Below are positions 16,479-25,404 of a stretch of DNA of 64,000 nt, in pieces. The DNA is taken from the NCBI RefSeq assembly GCF_001953865.1, contig NZ_MQUQ01000020.1:266126-330125 (forward strand), in the 5' to 3' direction. Both the position numbers and the translations under genes were made by a program. The notes beneath the pieces are model-generated. The model saw nothing but the letters and a program-made list of their open reading frames with translations. It was not told the origin of the DNA and did not search any database. This DNA is from Amycolatopsis coloradensis. GTDB lineage: Bacteria > Actinomycetota > Actinomycetes > Mycobacteriales > Pseudonocardiaceae. Positions within the stretch are counted from its first letter, which is position 1. Each line of letters begins with the position of its first letter.

Positions 16479-17411
16479 ATGGGAGAACAAGACATCACCG
16501 CGGGGGCGGCGGTACGACTTTCCGGCCTGTGTAAGCATTACGGCGACGTCCACGCCGTCGACGGCCTCGACCTCACGATCGCGCCGGGTGAGGTGGTCGC
16601 GCTGCTCGGCCCCAACGGCGCGGGCAAATCCACCACGGTCGACATGGTCCTGGGCCTCACCGTGCCCGACAGCGGCACTGTGACGGTCTTCGGGCGCGAG
16701 CCGGGGGACGCGGTCGGCGACGGGATGATCGGCGCGATGCTCCAGGGTGGGGCGCTCGTCGAGGATCTCACGGTCGCCGAGACCGTCGGCATGGTCGCGG
16801 CGTTGCACCGCGAGCCGATGCCGGTGCGGGAGGCGTTGCGCCGTGCCGGGGTGGAGGATATCGCGAATCGGCGCTCCACCAAGCTTTCCGGCGGCCAGAA
16901 GCAGCGCGTGCGATTCGCGGTCGCGTTGGTGAGCGACCCCGATCTGCTGATCCTCGACGAGCCGACGGCCGCGATGGACGTCGGCACGCGCCGCGAGTTC
17001 TGGAAGTCCATGTACGAGTTCACGAACTCCGGCCGCACGGTCGTGTTCGCGACCCACTATCTCGAAGAGGCCGAAGAGTTCGCCGACCGGGTGGTGCTGA
17101 TGCGGTCGGGGCGGATCGTCGCGGACGGTTCGGTCGCGCAGGTCCGTGCGCTGGCAGGAGGACGCACGGTCCGCGCGGCGGTGCCCGCGACGGCGGAACC
17201 GGTGATCGCGGGGCTGCCCGCGGTCACCGGTTTCGAACTCCGCGGCGGCCGCGTCACCCTCTCCAGTTCCGATTCCGACGCCACGCTGCGGGCCTTGCTG
17301 ACCCACGTGCCCGAAGCGCACGACATCGAGATCAGCGCCGTCGGCCTCGAAGGCGCCTTCCTTTCCTTGACCACCGAGAGCATCGAAGACACCGAGGAAT
17401 CTGTCCGATGA
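16479..17411 (+). CDS. ABC transporter ATP-binding protein
   Basis: The 310-residue ATPase has Walker A GPNGAGKS at 44-51, Q-loop in MLQGGALVEDLTV, signature LSGGQKQRVRFA, Walker B DLLILDEPTAAMD and a switch His in VVFATHYLEEAEEFADRV. The C-terminal extension of about 80 residues is typical of DrrA/daunorubicin-type and YadG-type export ATPases. It forms a four-gene set with the permease, histidine kinase and response regulator downstream. That set resembles drug- or envelope-stress-responsive exporters. The stop overlaps the permease start (ATGA). Confidence 0.93.
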   Translation: MGEQDITAGAAVRLSGLCKHYGDVHAVDGLDLTIAPGEVVALLGPNGAGKSTTVDMVLGLTVPDSGTVTVFGREPGDAVGDGMIGAMLQGGALVEDLTVAETVGMVAALHREPMPVREALRRAGVEDIANRRSTKLSGGQKQRVRFAVALVSDPDLLILDEPTAAMDVGTRREFWKSMYEFTNSGRTVVFATHYLEEAEEFADRVVLMRSGRIVADGSVAQVRALAGGRTVRAAVPATAEPVIAGLPAVTGFELRGGRVTLSSSDSDATLRALLTHVPEAHDIEISAVGLEGAFLSLTTESIEDTEESVR

Positions 17412-18136
17412 ATCCGACCTTTCTCAAGACCGAGATCGTCCGCACCTTCCGTTCGACGCGGTTCGTGCTCTTCGCGGTCGCTTTCCCGGTGCTGATGTTC
17501 CTGTTGCAGGCCAACGTTTTCGCCGGAGGGGACGTGAACGTCGCCGGAGTGATCATGGTCAACATGATGGCCTTCGGCAGCTTCTCCGCCGCGATGACGA
17601 GCGGCGCGAAACTGGCGATCGAACGGTCCACGGGCTGGCAGCGCCAGCTGCGGCTGACCCCGCTGACCGGCGCCGGTTATCTCGGCGGCAAGGCGCTCTC
17701 GGCGATGCTCGTCGCGCTTCCGTCGCTGCTCGTCGTCCCGCTGATCGGCGTCCTGTTCCAGGGCGTCCACCTCGACTCCGCCGGCTGGCTGAGGCTGGTG
17801 CTCGGTATCTGGCTCGGCGCGATCCCGCTGGTGCTGCTCGGCCTGCTGCTCGGCCAGTTCGGCACGCCGGAGTCGATGCAGCCGATGAACATGATCGTCA
17901 TGATGGGCATGGGCTTTCTCGGCGGCCTGTGGATCCCGATCGACGGTATGCCGTCGTGGATGGCCGACCTCGCCAAGGCGACGCCGACGTACTGGCTGAT
18001 CCAGCTGGTCCGCCCGGTCGTCACCGACCATCTCACGGTGAGTCTCCCCGCCACGCTCGGTGTGCTGGCGGCGTGGACGGCGGTCCTCGGGGTCCTGGTG
18101 ATCAGGCGTTACCGTAAAGACAGTGCGCGGGTCTGA
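17408..18136 (+). CDS. ABC-2 type transporter permease
   Basis: The 242-residue membrane protein has six predicted helices (about 20-38, 50-70, 95-118, 130-152, 160-180 and 210-232). It carries the ABC-2 features ERSTGWQRQLRLTPL in the first cytoplasmic loop and MGFLGGLWIPIDGMP near 165-180. It pairs with the ATPase whose stop overlaps its start. Substrate is unknown; relatives export drugs or lipids. The kinase gene begins 15 bases downstream. Confidence 0.92.
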   Translation: MNPTFLKTEIVRTFRSTRFVLFAVAFPVLMFLLQANVFAGGDVNVAGVIMVNMMAFGSFSAAMTSGAKLAIERSTGWQRQLRLTPLTGAGYLGGKALSAMLVALPSLLVVPLIGVLFQGVHLDSAGWLRLVLGIWLGAIPLVLLGLLLGQFGTPESMQPMNMIVMMGMGFLGGLWIPIDGMPSWMADLAKATPTYWLIQLVRPVVTDHLTVSLPATLGVLAAWTAVLGVLVIRRYRKDSARV

Positions 18137-18151
18137 GAAAAGGGTGACCAG

Positions 18152-19348
18152 GTGAACGACTACCCGGGCAGGGTCAAGACGGGCTTGAACAGCCGGGAGA
18201 ACTGGTGGTCGGACATACCGCCACGCACCGGCCGGGGACTCCGGCCGGTGGCGTGGATCGTGCTCGGCACCGCCTTCGTCCTGCCGAGCCTCGTCCCCGC
18301 GGGGATCGACCTCGTCAACGGCGGGGCGACCGGTAAAGAGCTGCTGATCGCGGTCCTCCTGATCTTCTACGGCGCCTGTTACGTGCTCTTCCCGCTGTTC
18401 CTCCGGCCGCACCGGCGCCGGATGACCTACGGCTTTTCGGGGACGATGCTGCTGCTCGGCCTCGCCCTGGTGTTCCTGCACGGCGGCAGCCCGTACGTCC
18501 TGATCTACGCGACGGCGGTGCTGGCCTTCACCCTGCCGCCGGCGTGGGCGCTGATCCTGGACGGCGGGGCGCTGCTGCTGGTCCTGGGCGTCCACCTGGT
18601 CCTCGGGAAAGACGATTTCGGCGACCTCGTCGCGGTCACCTCGATCACGGCGGCGATGTTCTTCATGGCGAACCTGGTCCGCGCGGTGCGGAAACTGGAG
18701 GCGGCGAACCAGGAGATCGCGACGCTCGCGGTGGCGGGCGAACGCGAACGGCTGGCGCGCGACCTGCACGACATCCTCGGCCACAGTCTCACCACCATCA
18801 CGGTCAAGGCAGGACTCGCCCGCCGGATCCTGGAGAGCGGAACGGACGACAGCCGTGCGCTGCGGGAGATCGGCGAGGTCGAGAGCCTGACCCGCAGCGC
18901 CCTGTCGGACATCCGCGCCACGGTCTCCGAGTATCGCGAGGTGTCGCTCTCGGCGGAGGTCGCCGGGGCGCGGGCGGCGCTGCGGGCGGCCGAGATCGAG
19001 GCGGATCTGCCGCACGCGGTGGACAACGTCGACCCCGCCCTCCAGCGGACCTTCGGCTATGTCCTGCGGGAGGCGGTCACCAACGTGCTCCGGCATTCCG
19101 AGGCGAAGCGGGTCAAAGTCCGCTTCGGCAAGACCTGGCTCGAAATCGAGGACGACGGCGAAGGCGGTGAGGTGACGGCGGGGAACGGCCTGCGAGGGCT
19201 CGCCGAACGGCTGGACGCGGTCGGCGGGACCTTGACCGCCACGGCGCCTTCTGCGGGAGGATGGCTCGTCCGCGCGGAGGTACCGGAATCCGCCGTGCGG
19301 AGTGGCGCGCGTGCGCCGCTCACCGAACCCGCTGGAGGCCGCGCGTGA
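18152..19348 (+). CDS. Two-component sensor histidine kinase (HisKA_3, DesK/NarL-type)
   Basis: The 398-residue kinase has five or six membrane helices between residues 32 and 175. A short coiled linker follows, then the dimerisation box RERLARDLHDILGHSL with phospho-acceptor His206, and a compact ATPase domain with LREAVTNVLRHSEA, EIEDDGEGGE and NGLRGLAERL. It senses a membrane or envelope signal, as in DesK-like kinases controlling neighbouring exporters. It starts at GTG 18152 after AAAAGGG. The end overlaps the response regulator start by four bases (GTGA). Confidence 0.93.
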   Translation: MNDYPGRVKTGLNSRENWWSDIPPRTGRGLRPVAWIVLGTAFVLPSLVPAGIDLVNGGATGKELLIAVLLIFYGACYVLFPLFLRPHRRRMTYGFSGTMLLLGLALVFLHGGSPYVLIYATAVLAFTLPPAWALILDGGALLLVLGVHLVLGKDDFGDLVAVTSITAAMFFMANLVRAVRKLEAANQEIATLAVAGERERLARDLHDILGHSLTTITVKAGLARRILESGTDDSRALREIGEVESLTRSALSDIRATVSEYREVSLSAEVAGARAALRAAEIEADLPHAVDNVDPALQRTFGYVLREAVTNVLRHSEAKRVKVRFGKTWLEIEDDGEGGEVTAGNGLRGLAERLDAVGGTLTATAPSAGGWLVRAEVPESAVRSGARAPLTEPAGGRA

Positions 19349-19950
19349 TCCGGGTCCTGCTCGCCGACGACCAGGCCATGGTGCGTGGGGCGTTGGCCAC
19401 CGTGCTCGGCCTCGAAACCGACATCGAGGTGGTCGCCCAGGTCGGTTCGGGCGACGAAGTGCTCCACCGGGCGCGGGAAACCACCCCGGACGTCGCACTG
19501 CTCGACGTCCAGATGCCGGGCAAGGACGGCCTCGAAGCCGCCGCCGAGCTGCACGGCGCGCTGCCTTCGTGCCGGATCATCATCTGCACCACCTTCGGCA
19601 GACCCGGTTACCTCGCGCGGGCGATGGCGGCGGGCGCCGCGGGTTTCGTGGTCAAGGACGCTCCGCCGGAGCAACTCGTGGACGCCGTCCGCCGGGTCCA
19701 CAGTGGACTCCGGGTGGTCGATCCCGCCCTCGCCGCCGAATCGCTCGCCACCGGCGCGAGCCCGCTCACCGGACGCGAGCGCGACGTCCTCAAGGCGGCC
19801 GAGGACGGCAGCACGGTGGCCGACATCGCCCGTGCCCTGCACCTTTCCGAAGGCACCGTCCGCAACCATCTTTCGGCCGCGATGGGCAAGACCGGCGCGA
19901 GGACGCGGGCCGAGGCGGTGCGGCTCGCGGAAGAACGCGGCTGGCTCTGA
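19345..19950 (+). CDS. Response regulator, NarL/LuxR type
   Basis: The 201-residue regulator has a receiver domain with acidic pair Asp8-Asp9, phosphoacceptor Asp54 (ALLDVQMPGKDG) and conserved Lys in FVVKDAPPEQL. The LuxR-type helix-turn-helix is at about 135-195 (LTGRERDVLKAAEDGSTVAD, LHLSEGTVRNHLSAAM). All phosphorelay residues are intact. GTG 19345 follows CTGGAGG. It is the cognate partner of the upstream kinase and probably controls the ABC transporter genes of the same operon. Confidence 0.94.
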   Translation: MIRVLLADDQAMVRGALATVLGLETDIEVVAQVGSGDEVLHRARETTPDVALLDVQMPGKDGLEAAAELHGALPSCRIIICTTFGRPGYLARAMAAGAAGFVVKDAPPEQLVDAVRRVHSGLRVVDPALAAESLATGASPLTGRERDVLKAAEDGSTVADIARALHLSEGTVRNHLSAAMGKTGARTRAEAVRLAEERGWL

Positions 19951-19982
19951 GACCCGGGCGCCGCTCTGCGAGAATCATTCCC

Positions 19983-20618
19983 GTGAGTACCGCCGAACGG
20001 ACCAAACCCACTCGCGCGAACTGGGTACGCCGGATCGCGGCGGGTGCCCTGCTGATCGTCGTCGCGGTGATCGGCGGCACGGCGTTCCGGGTCTGGCAGG
20101 TCGCGAGGGAAGACGTCCGCGATCAGGCCGACGTCATCGTGGTGCTCGGCGCGGCCCAGTACAACGGCAGGCCGTCGGAGATCTTCCAGGCCCGGCTGGC
20201 CAAGGCGAAGGCGCTTTACGACCAGGGCGTCGCCAAGACGATCGTCACCGCGGGCGGCAAGAAGGCGGACGACAACTACACCGAGGCACACGCGGGCGCG
20301 CAATGGCTGCGCAAACGCGGCGTGCCCGCGTCGGCGACGCTGCCGGTCGGGGAGGGCAGCGACACCCTGCGCAGCCTGCGCGCGGTCGCCGAGCAGGTGC
20401 AGAAGCGGGGCTGGAAGACCGCGGTGCTGGTCAGCGACCCGTGGCACTCCTTCCGCGCCAGGGTCATGGCCGGCGACCTCGGCCTGGAGTCCTGGACCTC
20501 GCCCACCCATCACGGCCCGGTCGTGCAGACCCGCGAGACGCAGGCGCGCTACATCGTCCGCGAGACCGGCGCGCTGCTGTATTACCGCCTCACGAAGTCC
20601 CCTGTCGACGCCCTGTAG
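19983..20618 (+). CDS. YdcF-like (DUF218) membrane-anchored protein
   Basis: The 211-residue protein has one N-terminal membrane segment at about 18-38. A DUF218 domain follows: DVIVVLGAAQYNGRPSEIFQ, LYDQGVAKTIVTAGG, EGSDTLRSLRAVAE and TAVLVSDPWHSFRARVMA. Relatives (SanA, YdcF, ElyC) are linked to envelope integrity and vancomycin sensitivity. The domain faces outward if the single helix is a signal anchor. GTG 19983 is the first start after the response regulator stop and gives the normal family length. Confidence 0.88.
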   Translation: MSTAERTKPTRANWVRRIAAGALLIVVAVIGGTAFRVWQVAREDVRDQADVIVVLGAAQYNGRPSEIFQARLAKAKALYDQGVAKTIVTAGGKKADDNYTEAHAGAQWLRKRGVPASATLPVGEGSDTLRSLRAVAEQVQKRGWKTAVLVSDPWHSFRARVMAGDLGLESWTSPTHHGPVVQTRETQARYIVRETGALLYYRLTKSPVDAL

Positions 20619-20647
20619 CTGTCGGTGCCCGCGTTTAAGCTGGGCTG

Positions 20648-21919
20648 GTGAGCGACACCTACACCGCGGCCGACACGGCGCGCCTGCTGCCCGAGCGGCC
20701 CAAGGGCGCGGCGCTGCCAGGCGCCGAGGACGGGCGGACAGCCTTCGCCCGTGATCGGGCGCGCGTGCTGCACTCGGCGGCCCTGCGGCGGCTGGCCGGG
20801 AAGACCCAGGTGGTCGGCCCCGGCGAAGGCGCCGAGGTCAGCGGTGTGCCACGCACCCGGCTGACGCATTCGCTGGAGGTCGCGCAGATCGGCAGGGGAA
20901 TCGCGGATGAACTGGGCGCCGATCCGGATCTGGTGGACACCGCCGGGCTCGCCCATGACATCGGCCATCCGCCGTTCGGGCACAACGGCGAGCGCGCGCT
21001 GAACGAGGTCTCACAGCCGTGCGGCGGTTTCGAGGGCAACGCGCAGACGTTGCGGATCCTGACCAGGCTGGAGCCCAAGGTCCTGCTCGAAGACGGATCC
21101 GTCGGCGGGCTGAACCTCACTCGCGCCTGCCTCGACGCCTCGACGAAGTACCCGTGGCAGCGTGAAGAGGGCAATCCGAAGTACGGCGTCTACGCCGACG
21201 ACGCCGAGGTGTTCGGGTGGATCCGCGCGGGGGCGCCGGACCGCCGCACCTGCCTGGAAGCGCAGATCATGGACTGGTCCGACGACGTCGCGTACTCCGT
21301 GCACGACGTCGAAGACGGCGTCCTCGCGGGCCGGATCTCCTTGCGGGTACTGGCCGACGCCGAGGAACGCGCGGCGGTGGCCGAGGCGGCACGGCGGTTC
21401 TCCGACCAGTCGCAGTCCACTTTGGAGAGTGCGGCGAAGGAACTGCTCGATTTGCCCGTGGTCGCGGAACTCACCGGGGAGGGGCTCGACGGATCACTCA
21501 AGGCGCAGGTCGCTTTGAAACGGCTGACGAGCGAACTGGTCGGCCGGTTCGCGACGGTGGTCGTCGGCGCGACGCGGGCGGTGTACGGAGAGGGCCCGCT
21601 GAGCCGCTACACCGCGCAACTGGTCGTCCCTGAGCAGGTCGCGGCCGAGGTCGCGTTGTTCAAGGCGCTCGCGCTGCGGTACGTGATGAGCGACAGGCGG
21701 CGCCTCGCGATGCAGGACGGCCAGCGCCAGACGCTCGCCGAACTGGTCGAGGCGCTGTGCCGCCGCGCGCCGGACGCGCTGGACGGGCTGTTCCTGCCCG
21801 CGTGGGAGGCCGCCCCGGACGACGCGGCCCGCCTGCGCGTGGTCGTCGACCAGGTGGCGTCACTCACGGACGCGCAGGCCTACGCGTGGCATGCCTGGCA
21901 CACCGGCCGCCACGGCTGA
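20648..21919 (+). CDS. dgt: dGTPase / deoxynucleoside triphosphate triphosphohydrolase (HD domain)
   Basis: The 423-residue HD-superfamily enzyme carries LRRLAGKTQVV, RTRLTHSLEVAQIGRGIA and the metal-binding HDIGHPPFGHNGE, then DWSDDVAYSVHDVEDGV. It hydrolyses dNTPs, mainly dGTP, to nucleoside and triphosphate and helps balance nucleotide pools. In mycobacteria it lies just upstream of dnaG; here a serpin, a membrane protein and an ECF pair have been inserted between them. It starts at GTG 20648. Confidence 0.94.
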   Translation: MSDTYTAADTARLLPERPKGAALPGAEDGRTAFARDRARVLHSAALRRLAGKTQVVGPGEGAEVSGVPRTRLTHSLEVAQIGRGIADELGADPDLVDTAGLAHDIGHPPFGHNGERALNEVSQPCGGFEGNAQTLRILTRLEPKVLLEDGSVGGLNLTRACLDASTKYPWQREEGNPKYGVYADDAEVFGWIRAGAPDRRTCLEAQIMDWSDDVAYSVHDVEDGVLAGRISLRVLADAEERAAVAEAARRFSDQSQSTLESAAKELLDLPVVAELTGEGLDGSLKAQVALKRLTSELVGRFATVVVGATRAVYGEGPLSRYTAQLVVPEQVAAEVALFKALALRYVMSDRRRLAMQDGQRQTLAELVEALCRRAPDALDGLFLPAWEAAPDDAARLRVVVDQVASLTDAQAYAWHAWHTGRHG

Positions 21920-21930
21920 GTGCCTCGACT

Positions 21931-21989
21931 GGTGTCGCGAAAGCCGCTTTCGGGACATCTGAGGTCGCGAAAGTGGCTTTCGCGACACC
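21931..21989. repeat. Imperfect inverted repeat with TGTCGCGAAAG motif
   Basis: Arms 21931-21951 and 21969-21989 match in 20 of 21 positions and begin GGTGTCGCGAAAGCC. The 17-base loop repeats part of the motif (GGTCGCGAAAG). It lies 12 bases after dgt and about 80 bases before the serpin gene, so it may act as a terminator. Confidence 0.7.
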
Positions 21990-22070
21990 GCCACCCTTGC
22001 CCCACCGCTCGGACAAGGCGGAACTTTCGGACAGGAGACGGACGGGCCCGTCCACGGTACGGTCTGCGGC

Positions 22071-23147
22071 ATGGGCGCCGTCGAAAGCCACCTCCGGTTT
22101 GGTCTGGACCTCTACCGGGTATTGGCGAGCCGCGCGGAGAACGCGTGCTTCTCGCCGTACTCGATCGCGAGCGCGCTCGGCCTGGTGACCCAGGCCGCCA
22201 AGGGGAAGACCAGAGAAGAGCTGGTCGCGCTGCTCGGTGACCCGGACGAACTCGCCGACCTGCTGGGCAAGGCCTCGTCGCTGCTCGACGACGGCCCCGA
22301 ACTCGCGGTCGCGAACACGCTTTGGGCGTGGGACGGGCTCCCGCTCGAGGACTCCTTCCGCGAGGAACTGGCGACGTGGCCCGGCGGCAAGGTCGCCAGT
22401 GCCCCGTTCCGCGCCGATCCCGAGGCCGCGCGTCAGCTGATCAACGCCGACGTCGCCGAGGCCACCCGGGACCTGATCCCCGAACTGCTGAAGCCCGGGA
22501 CCGTCGCGCCGGACACCGTCGCCGCGATCGTCAACGCGCTGTATCTCAAAACCGCGTGGACCAACCCGTTCTCGCGTGACAACACCGCGCCCGCGGACTT
22601 CCACGCGCCGTCCGGTACCCGTACGGTGCCGACGATGTGGCTCGAAAAACAGCTCGACCACACCCACGAGGACGGCTGGCAGGTCGTCCGCCTCGGCGCC
22701 GAGGGCGGGGTGGAGGCGATCGTCCTGCTGCCCGACGGGGACCTCGACGACGCCGAACTCGACCCCGGCGAGTTGGCGCGCCTGCTGGAGAACACCCGCT
22801 CGAAGACGCTCAGCCTGTCGCTGCCCAAGCTGAAGCTCGACGTCGCCAGCCCGCTGACGGAGAAGCTCCAGGAACTCGGCGTGCGGACGATGTTCACCGC
22901 GCGCGCCGATCTCACCGGGCTCGCCGACGACGACCGGCTCGAAGTGTCGGAGGTCGTCCACCAGTCCGTGCTCCGCATCGACGAACAGGGTCTCGAAGGC
23001 GCCGCCGCGACAGCGGTGCTGATGCGGCTGACGTCGCTCATCGTCGACGAACCCCTCGAGGTCGCCATCGATCGCCCGTTCCTTCTACTCGTAAGGCACG
23101 CCTCGACGGGTGTGATCTACTTTCTCGCCCGCGTTGTCGAGCCGTGA
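22071..23147 (+). CDS. Serpin (serine protease inhibitor family)
   Basis: The 358-residue protein matches the serpin fold from the N-terminal NACFSPYSIASALGLVTQAA, through VNALYLKTAWTNPF and LSLPKLKLDVASPL to the C-terminal DRPFLLLVRHASTGVIYFLA. The hinge before the reactive loop reads EQGLEGAAATAV, with the small residues needed for loop insertion, so it may be a true inhibitor rather than a non-inhibitory member. Counting from the hinge puts P1 at about Thr/Leu in MRLTS. No signal peptide is seen, so it is cytoplasmic unless exported otherwise. The family is patchy in bacteria. Confidence 0.9.
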   Translation: MGAVESHLRFGLDLYRVLASRAENACFSPYSIASALGLVTQAAKGKTREELVALLGDPDELADLLGKASSLLDDGPELAVANTLWAWDGLPLEDSFREELATWPGGKVASAPFRADPEAARQLINADVAEATRDLIPELLKPGTVAPDTVAAIVNALYLKTAWTNPFSRDNTAPADFHAPSGTRTVPTMWLEKQLDHTHEDGWQVVRLGAEGGVEAIVLLPDGDLDDAELDPGELARLLENTRSKTLSLSLPKLKLDVASPLTEKLQELGVRTMFTARADLTGLADDDRLEVSEVVHQSVLRIDEQGLEGAAATAVLMRLTSLIVDEPLEVAIDRPFLLLVRHASTGVIYFLARVVEP

Positions 23148-23156
23148 GGATGGTCA

Positions 23157-24959
23157 GTGAGTCTTTTCCAGGCTGAGGCGGCGGCGGTGGAGGCCGAGGA
23201 GACTCCCACGAGACCCCGCCGGTTCGCCGCCGCCGACGCCGCCATCATGGGCGGCTTCCTGCTGTTCGCTTTCCTGCTCTACAACGGGCTGTGGCTCGAC
23301 CTGAAAGAGGGCTACCTCTGGAACAGCGCGTCGGACCAGAACCTGTGGGAGTGGTTCTTCTCCGTCACCGCGGACAACGTGCTGCACCTGAGGAACCCGC
23401 TCACCTCGCACTTCCAGAACCACCCGCTCGGGGTGAACCTGATGGCCAACACGGCCATGCTCGGCATCGGCATCCCGCTGGCGCCGGTCACCCTCACCTT
23501 CGGCCCGACGGTCACCTGGGCCATCGCGCTCACCGGCGGCCTCGCCGGCACGGCCGCGGCCTGGTACTGGGTCTTCTCGCGGCATCTGGTCACCAACCGG
23601 GTCGGCGCGGCCATCGGCGGCGCGTTCGTCGGGTTCGCCCCGCCGATAATCTCGCACGGCAACGCGCACCCGAACTTCGTCGCGTGGTTCGTCCTGCCGT
23701 TCATCGCGCTGCTGGTCTTCAAAATCGCGCGCGGCGAGCGGCCGGTCCGCAACGGGATCTTCCTCGGCCTGCTCGCGGCGTACCAGGTCTTCCTCGGTGA
23801 AGAGCCGCTGCTGATCTTCGCGATGGCGTTCGCGATCTTCGCCATCGCCTACTTCGCGACGAACTACCGCGAGTTCCCGGCGATGGCGAAGCCGCTGGGG
23901 ATCGGCGTCGGCATCGGCGTCCTCGTGGCGCTGGTGCTGTGCGCTTTCCCGTTGTGGTGGCAGTTCTTCGGCCCGCAGAGCTATCAGGCGATCGAACACG
24001 GCCCCGTCGGCAACGACACGGCCGCGTTCACCCGGTTCGCCACGCAGTCGGTCGCCGGGCAGCCGCAGGCCGCGGCGGACGTGTCGATGAACCGCACCGA
24101 AGAGAACGCCTTCTTCGGCTGGCCGCTGATCGTGCTGATGGTGGTCATCACCGTGTGGCTGTGGCGTGAGGTGTTCGCGCGGGCGCTGGCGATCTCGATG
24201 TTCGTGATGGCGTGGCTTTCCCTTGGTGTGCAACTCGTCGTGGTGCACGAGGAGACCGGCATCCCGGGGCCGTGGAAGCTGTTGTCGGAACTGCCGCTGT
24301 TCGAATCGCTGCTGGAATCGCGGCTCGCGATGGGCTGCATCCCGCTCATCGGCGCCCTCCTGGCGCTGGCGACCGAGCGCGTCTGCACGGTCGCGTCGGA
24401 ACTGCCCGAAGTGCCGGGGGAGCGGCGATTCCCGTTGCGGCTGGTATGGATCGGCGTCGTCATCGCGGTCCTGCTGCCGATCGCGCCGACGCAACTGATC
24501 GTGAAGGACCGGCCGCCGACCCCGAGGTTCCTCGCCGACGGCACCTGGCGGAGCTACGTCGCGCCCGGCGGGACCGTGGTGCCCGTGCCGTTGCCGAGTT
24601 CCGGCGAATCCGAGCCGCTGCACTGGCAGATCGACGCCGGACTCGGCTACTCGATGCCGGAGGGCTACTTCGTCGGCCCGAGCGGCCCGGACGACAAACG
24701 TGGCCGCTACGGCGCCATCCAGCGGCCGACGTCGATCATCTTCGACCAGATCAAGCAGACCGGCATCCCGGCGACCGTCACCGAGGCGCAGCGGGTGCAG
24801 GCGCTGGAGGATCTGCGGTACTGGAACGCCGACGTGCTCGTGCTGATCCCGCGTGAACACCAGGACGCGTTCCGGGCCACGGTGGACCTGCTGCTGCGGA
24901 AGCCCGCCGAGTTCGTCAACGGCGTCTGGGTATGGGACGTGCGGACGATCACCCCCTGA
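23157..24959 (+). CDS. Large polytopic membrane protein, GT-C-like
   Basis: The 600-residue protein has about 11 hydrophobic helices between residues 28 and 450 and an external C-terminal domain (about 460-600). A conserved early loop reads LWNSASDQNLWEWF and HFQNHPLGVNLM, with His/Asn/Asp residues where GT-C glycosyltransferases have catalytic acids. SHGNAHPNFVAWFVLPFIAL follows. It may be a polyprenyl-phosphate-dependent glycosyltransferase of the envelope; a named function is not supported. GTG 23157 follows GAGGA by six bases, ten bases after the serpin stop. Confidence 0.8.
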   Translation: MSLFQAEAAAVEAEETPTRPRRFAAADAAIMGGFLLFAFLLYNGLWLDLKEGYLWNSASDQNLWEWFFSVTADNVLHLRNPLTSHFQNHPLGVNLMANTAMLGIGIPLAPVTLTFGPTVTWAIALTGGLAGTAAAWYWVFSRHLVTNRVGAAIGGAFVGFAPPIISHGNAHPNFVAWFVLPFIALLVFKIARGERPVRNGIFLGLLAAYQVFLGEEPLLIFAMAFAIFAIAYFATNYREFPAMAKPLGIGVGIGVLVALVLCAFPLWWQFFGPQSYQAIEHGPVGNDTAAFTRFATQSVAGQPQAAADVSMNRTEENAFFGWPLIVLMVVITVWLWREVFARALAISMFVMAWLSLGVQLVVVHEETGIPGPWKLLSELPLFESLLESRLAMGCIPLIGALLALATERVCTVASELPEVPGERRFPLRLVWIGVVIAVLLPIAPTQLIVKDRPPTPRFLADGTWRSYVAPGGTVVPVPLPSSGESEPLHWQIDAGLGYSMPEGYFVGPSGPDDKRGRYGAIQRPTSIIFDQIKQTGIPATVTEAQRVQALEDLRYWNADVLVLIPREHQDAFRATVDLLLRKPAEFVNGVWVWDVRTITP

Positions 24960-24967
24960 CCCCTTCT

Positions 24968-25031
24968 CGCGTTTCGTCCTCTGGTTGCGGTAGTTGCGCG
25001 TGCAAGTACCGCAACCAGAGGACGAAACGCG
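24968..25031. repeat. Intergenic palindrome, family A copy 2
   Basis: Perfect 25-base arms (24968-24992 and 25007-25031) begin CGCGTTTCGTCCTCTGG. The core matches the copies at 13829 and 25976, and the compensating base change (CTGG/CCAG instead of CTAG/CTAG) keeps the stem perfect. It starts nine bases after the stop of the membrane protein gene. Confidence 0.85.
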
Positions 25032-25082
25032 GGGGACGGCGGTCTCGGACCTTGAGCAAGCTCATGGCACCCCGGCACAGCC

Positions 25083-25129
25083 GAGCGGGGAAGATTCAGG
25101 GCGTTCAACGTCCTGAAACTTCCCCGCTC
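25083..25129. repeat. Intergenic palindrome, family B copy 2
   Basis: The 21-base arms (25083-25103 and 25109-25129) pair in 19 positions around the loop TTCAA. The arm begins GAGCGGGGAAGATTCAGG, close to the copy at 16227. It sits only 51 bases after the family A copy. The stretch 24960-25404 has no gene; it holds these two palindromes and the promoter at 25344. Confidence 0.75.
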
Positions 25130-25343
25130 GTCCCTTCCTGCAGGCAGTAGCCGCCAGGTGGTGTCCCTTGTGGACAGTGAAGAAGCCCGGTCGCGCCACC
25201 TTTGACACCACCCTCTCCGGCTCTGGTCGTGACAGGACGGTCTCGGATTTCGGGTCACCTAACGCCCAAATCCGTTCGGCTGCTCGTCCACTTGGCGGGC
25301 AAGGGCGGGTTTCCGGCGGCATGTCCCACGTCACCCTGGGTGC

Positions 25344-25370
25344 TGTCACGTTCGCGCGGGCCGCCTCGTC
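25344..25370 (+). promoter_or_regulatory. Candidate ECF41 sigma factor promoter
   Basis: TGTCACG (25344-25350), a 16-base spacer and CGTC (25367-25370) lie upstream of the CMD-protein gene, giving a leader of about 25-30 bases. ECF41 promoters are described with a TGTCACA-like -35 and CGTC -10 element. The matching ECF41 gene is convergent to this target, just downstream. Confidence 0.6.
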
Positions 25371-25404
25371 CACCTTCTGATCGCAACCCCACGAGGAGGA
25401 CGTC

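Noticed and set aside
17057..19498. 813-codon open frame on the minus strand
   Set aside because: Antisense shadow of the ABC permease and histidine kinase genes; Arg/Asp/Gln-rich with no domain.
22021..22070. Signal peptide upstream of the serpin
   Set aside because: No in-frame start with a hydrophobic stretch exists before ATG 22071; the protein begins directly with the serpin fold.
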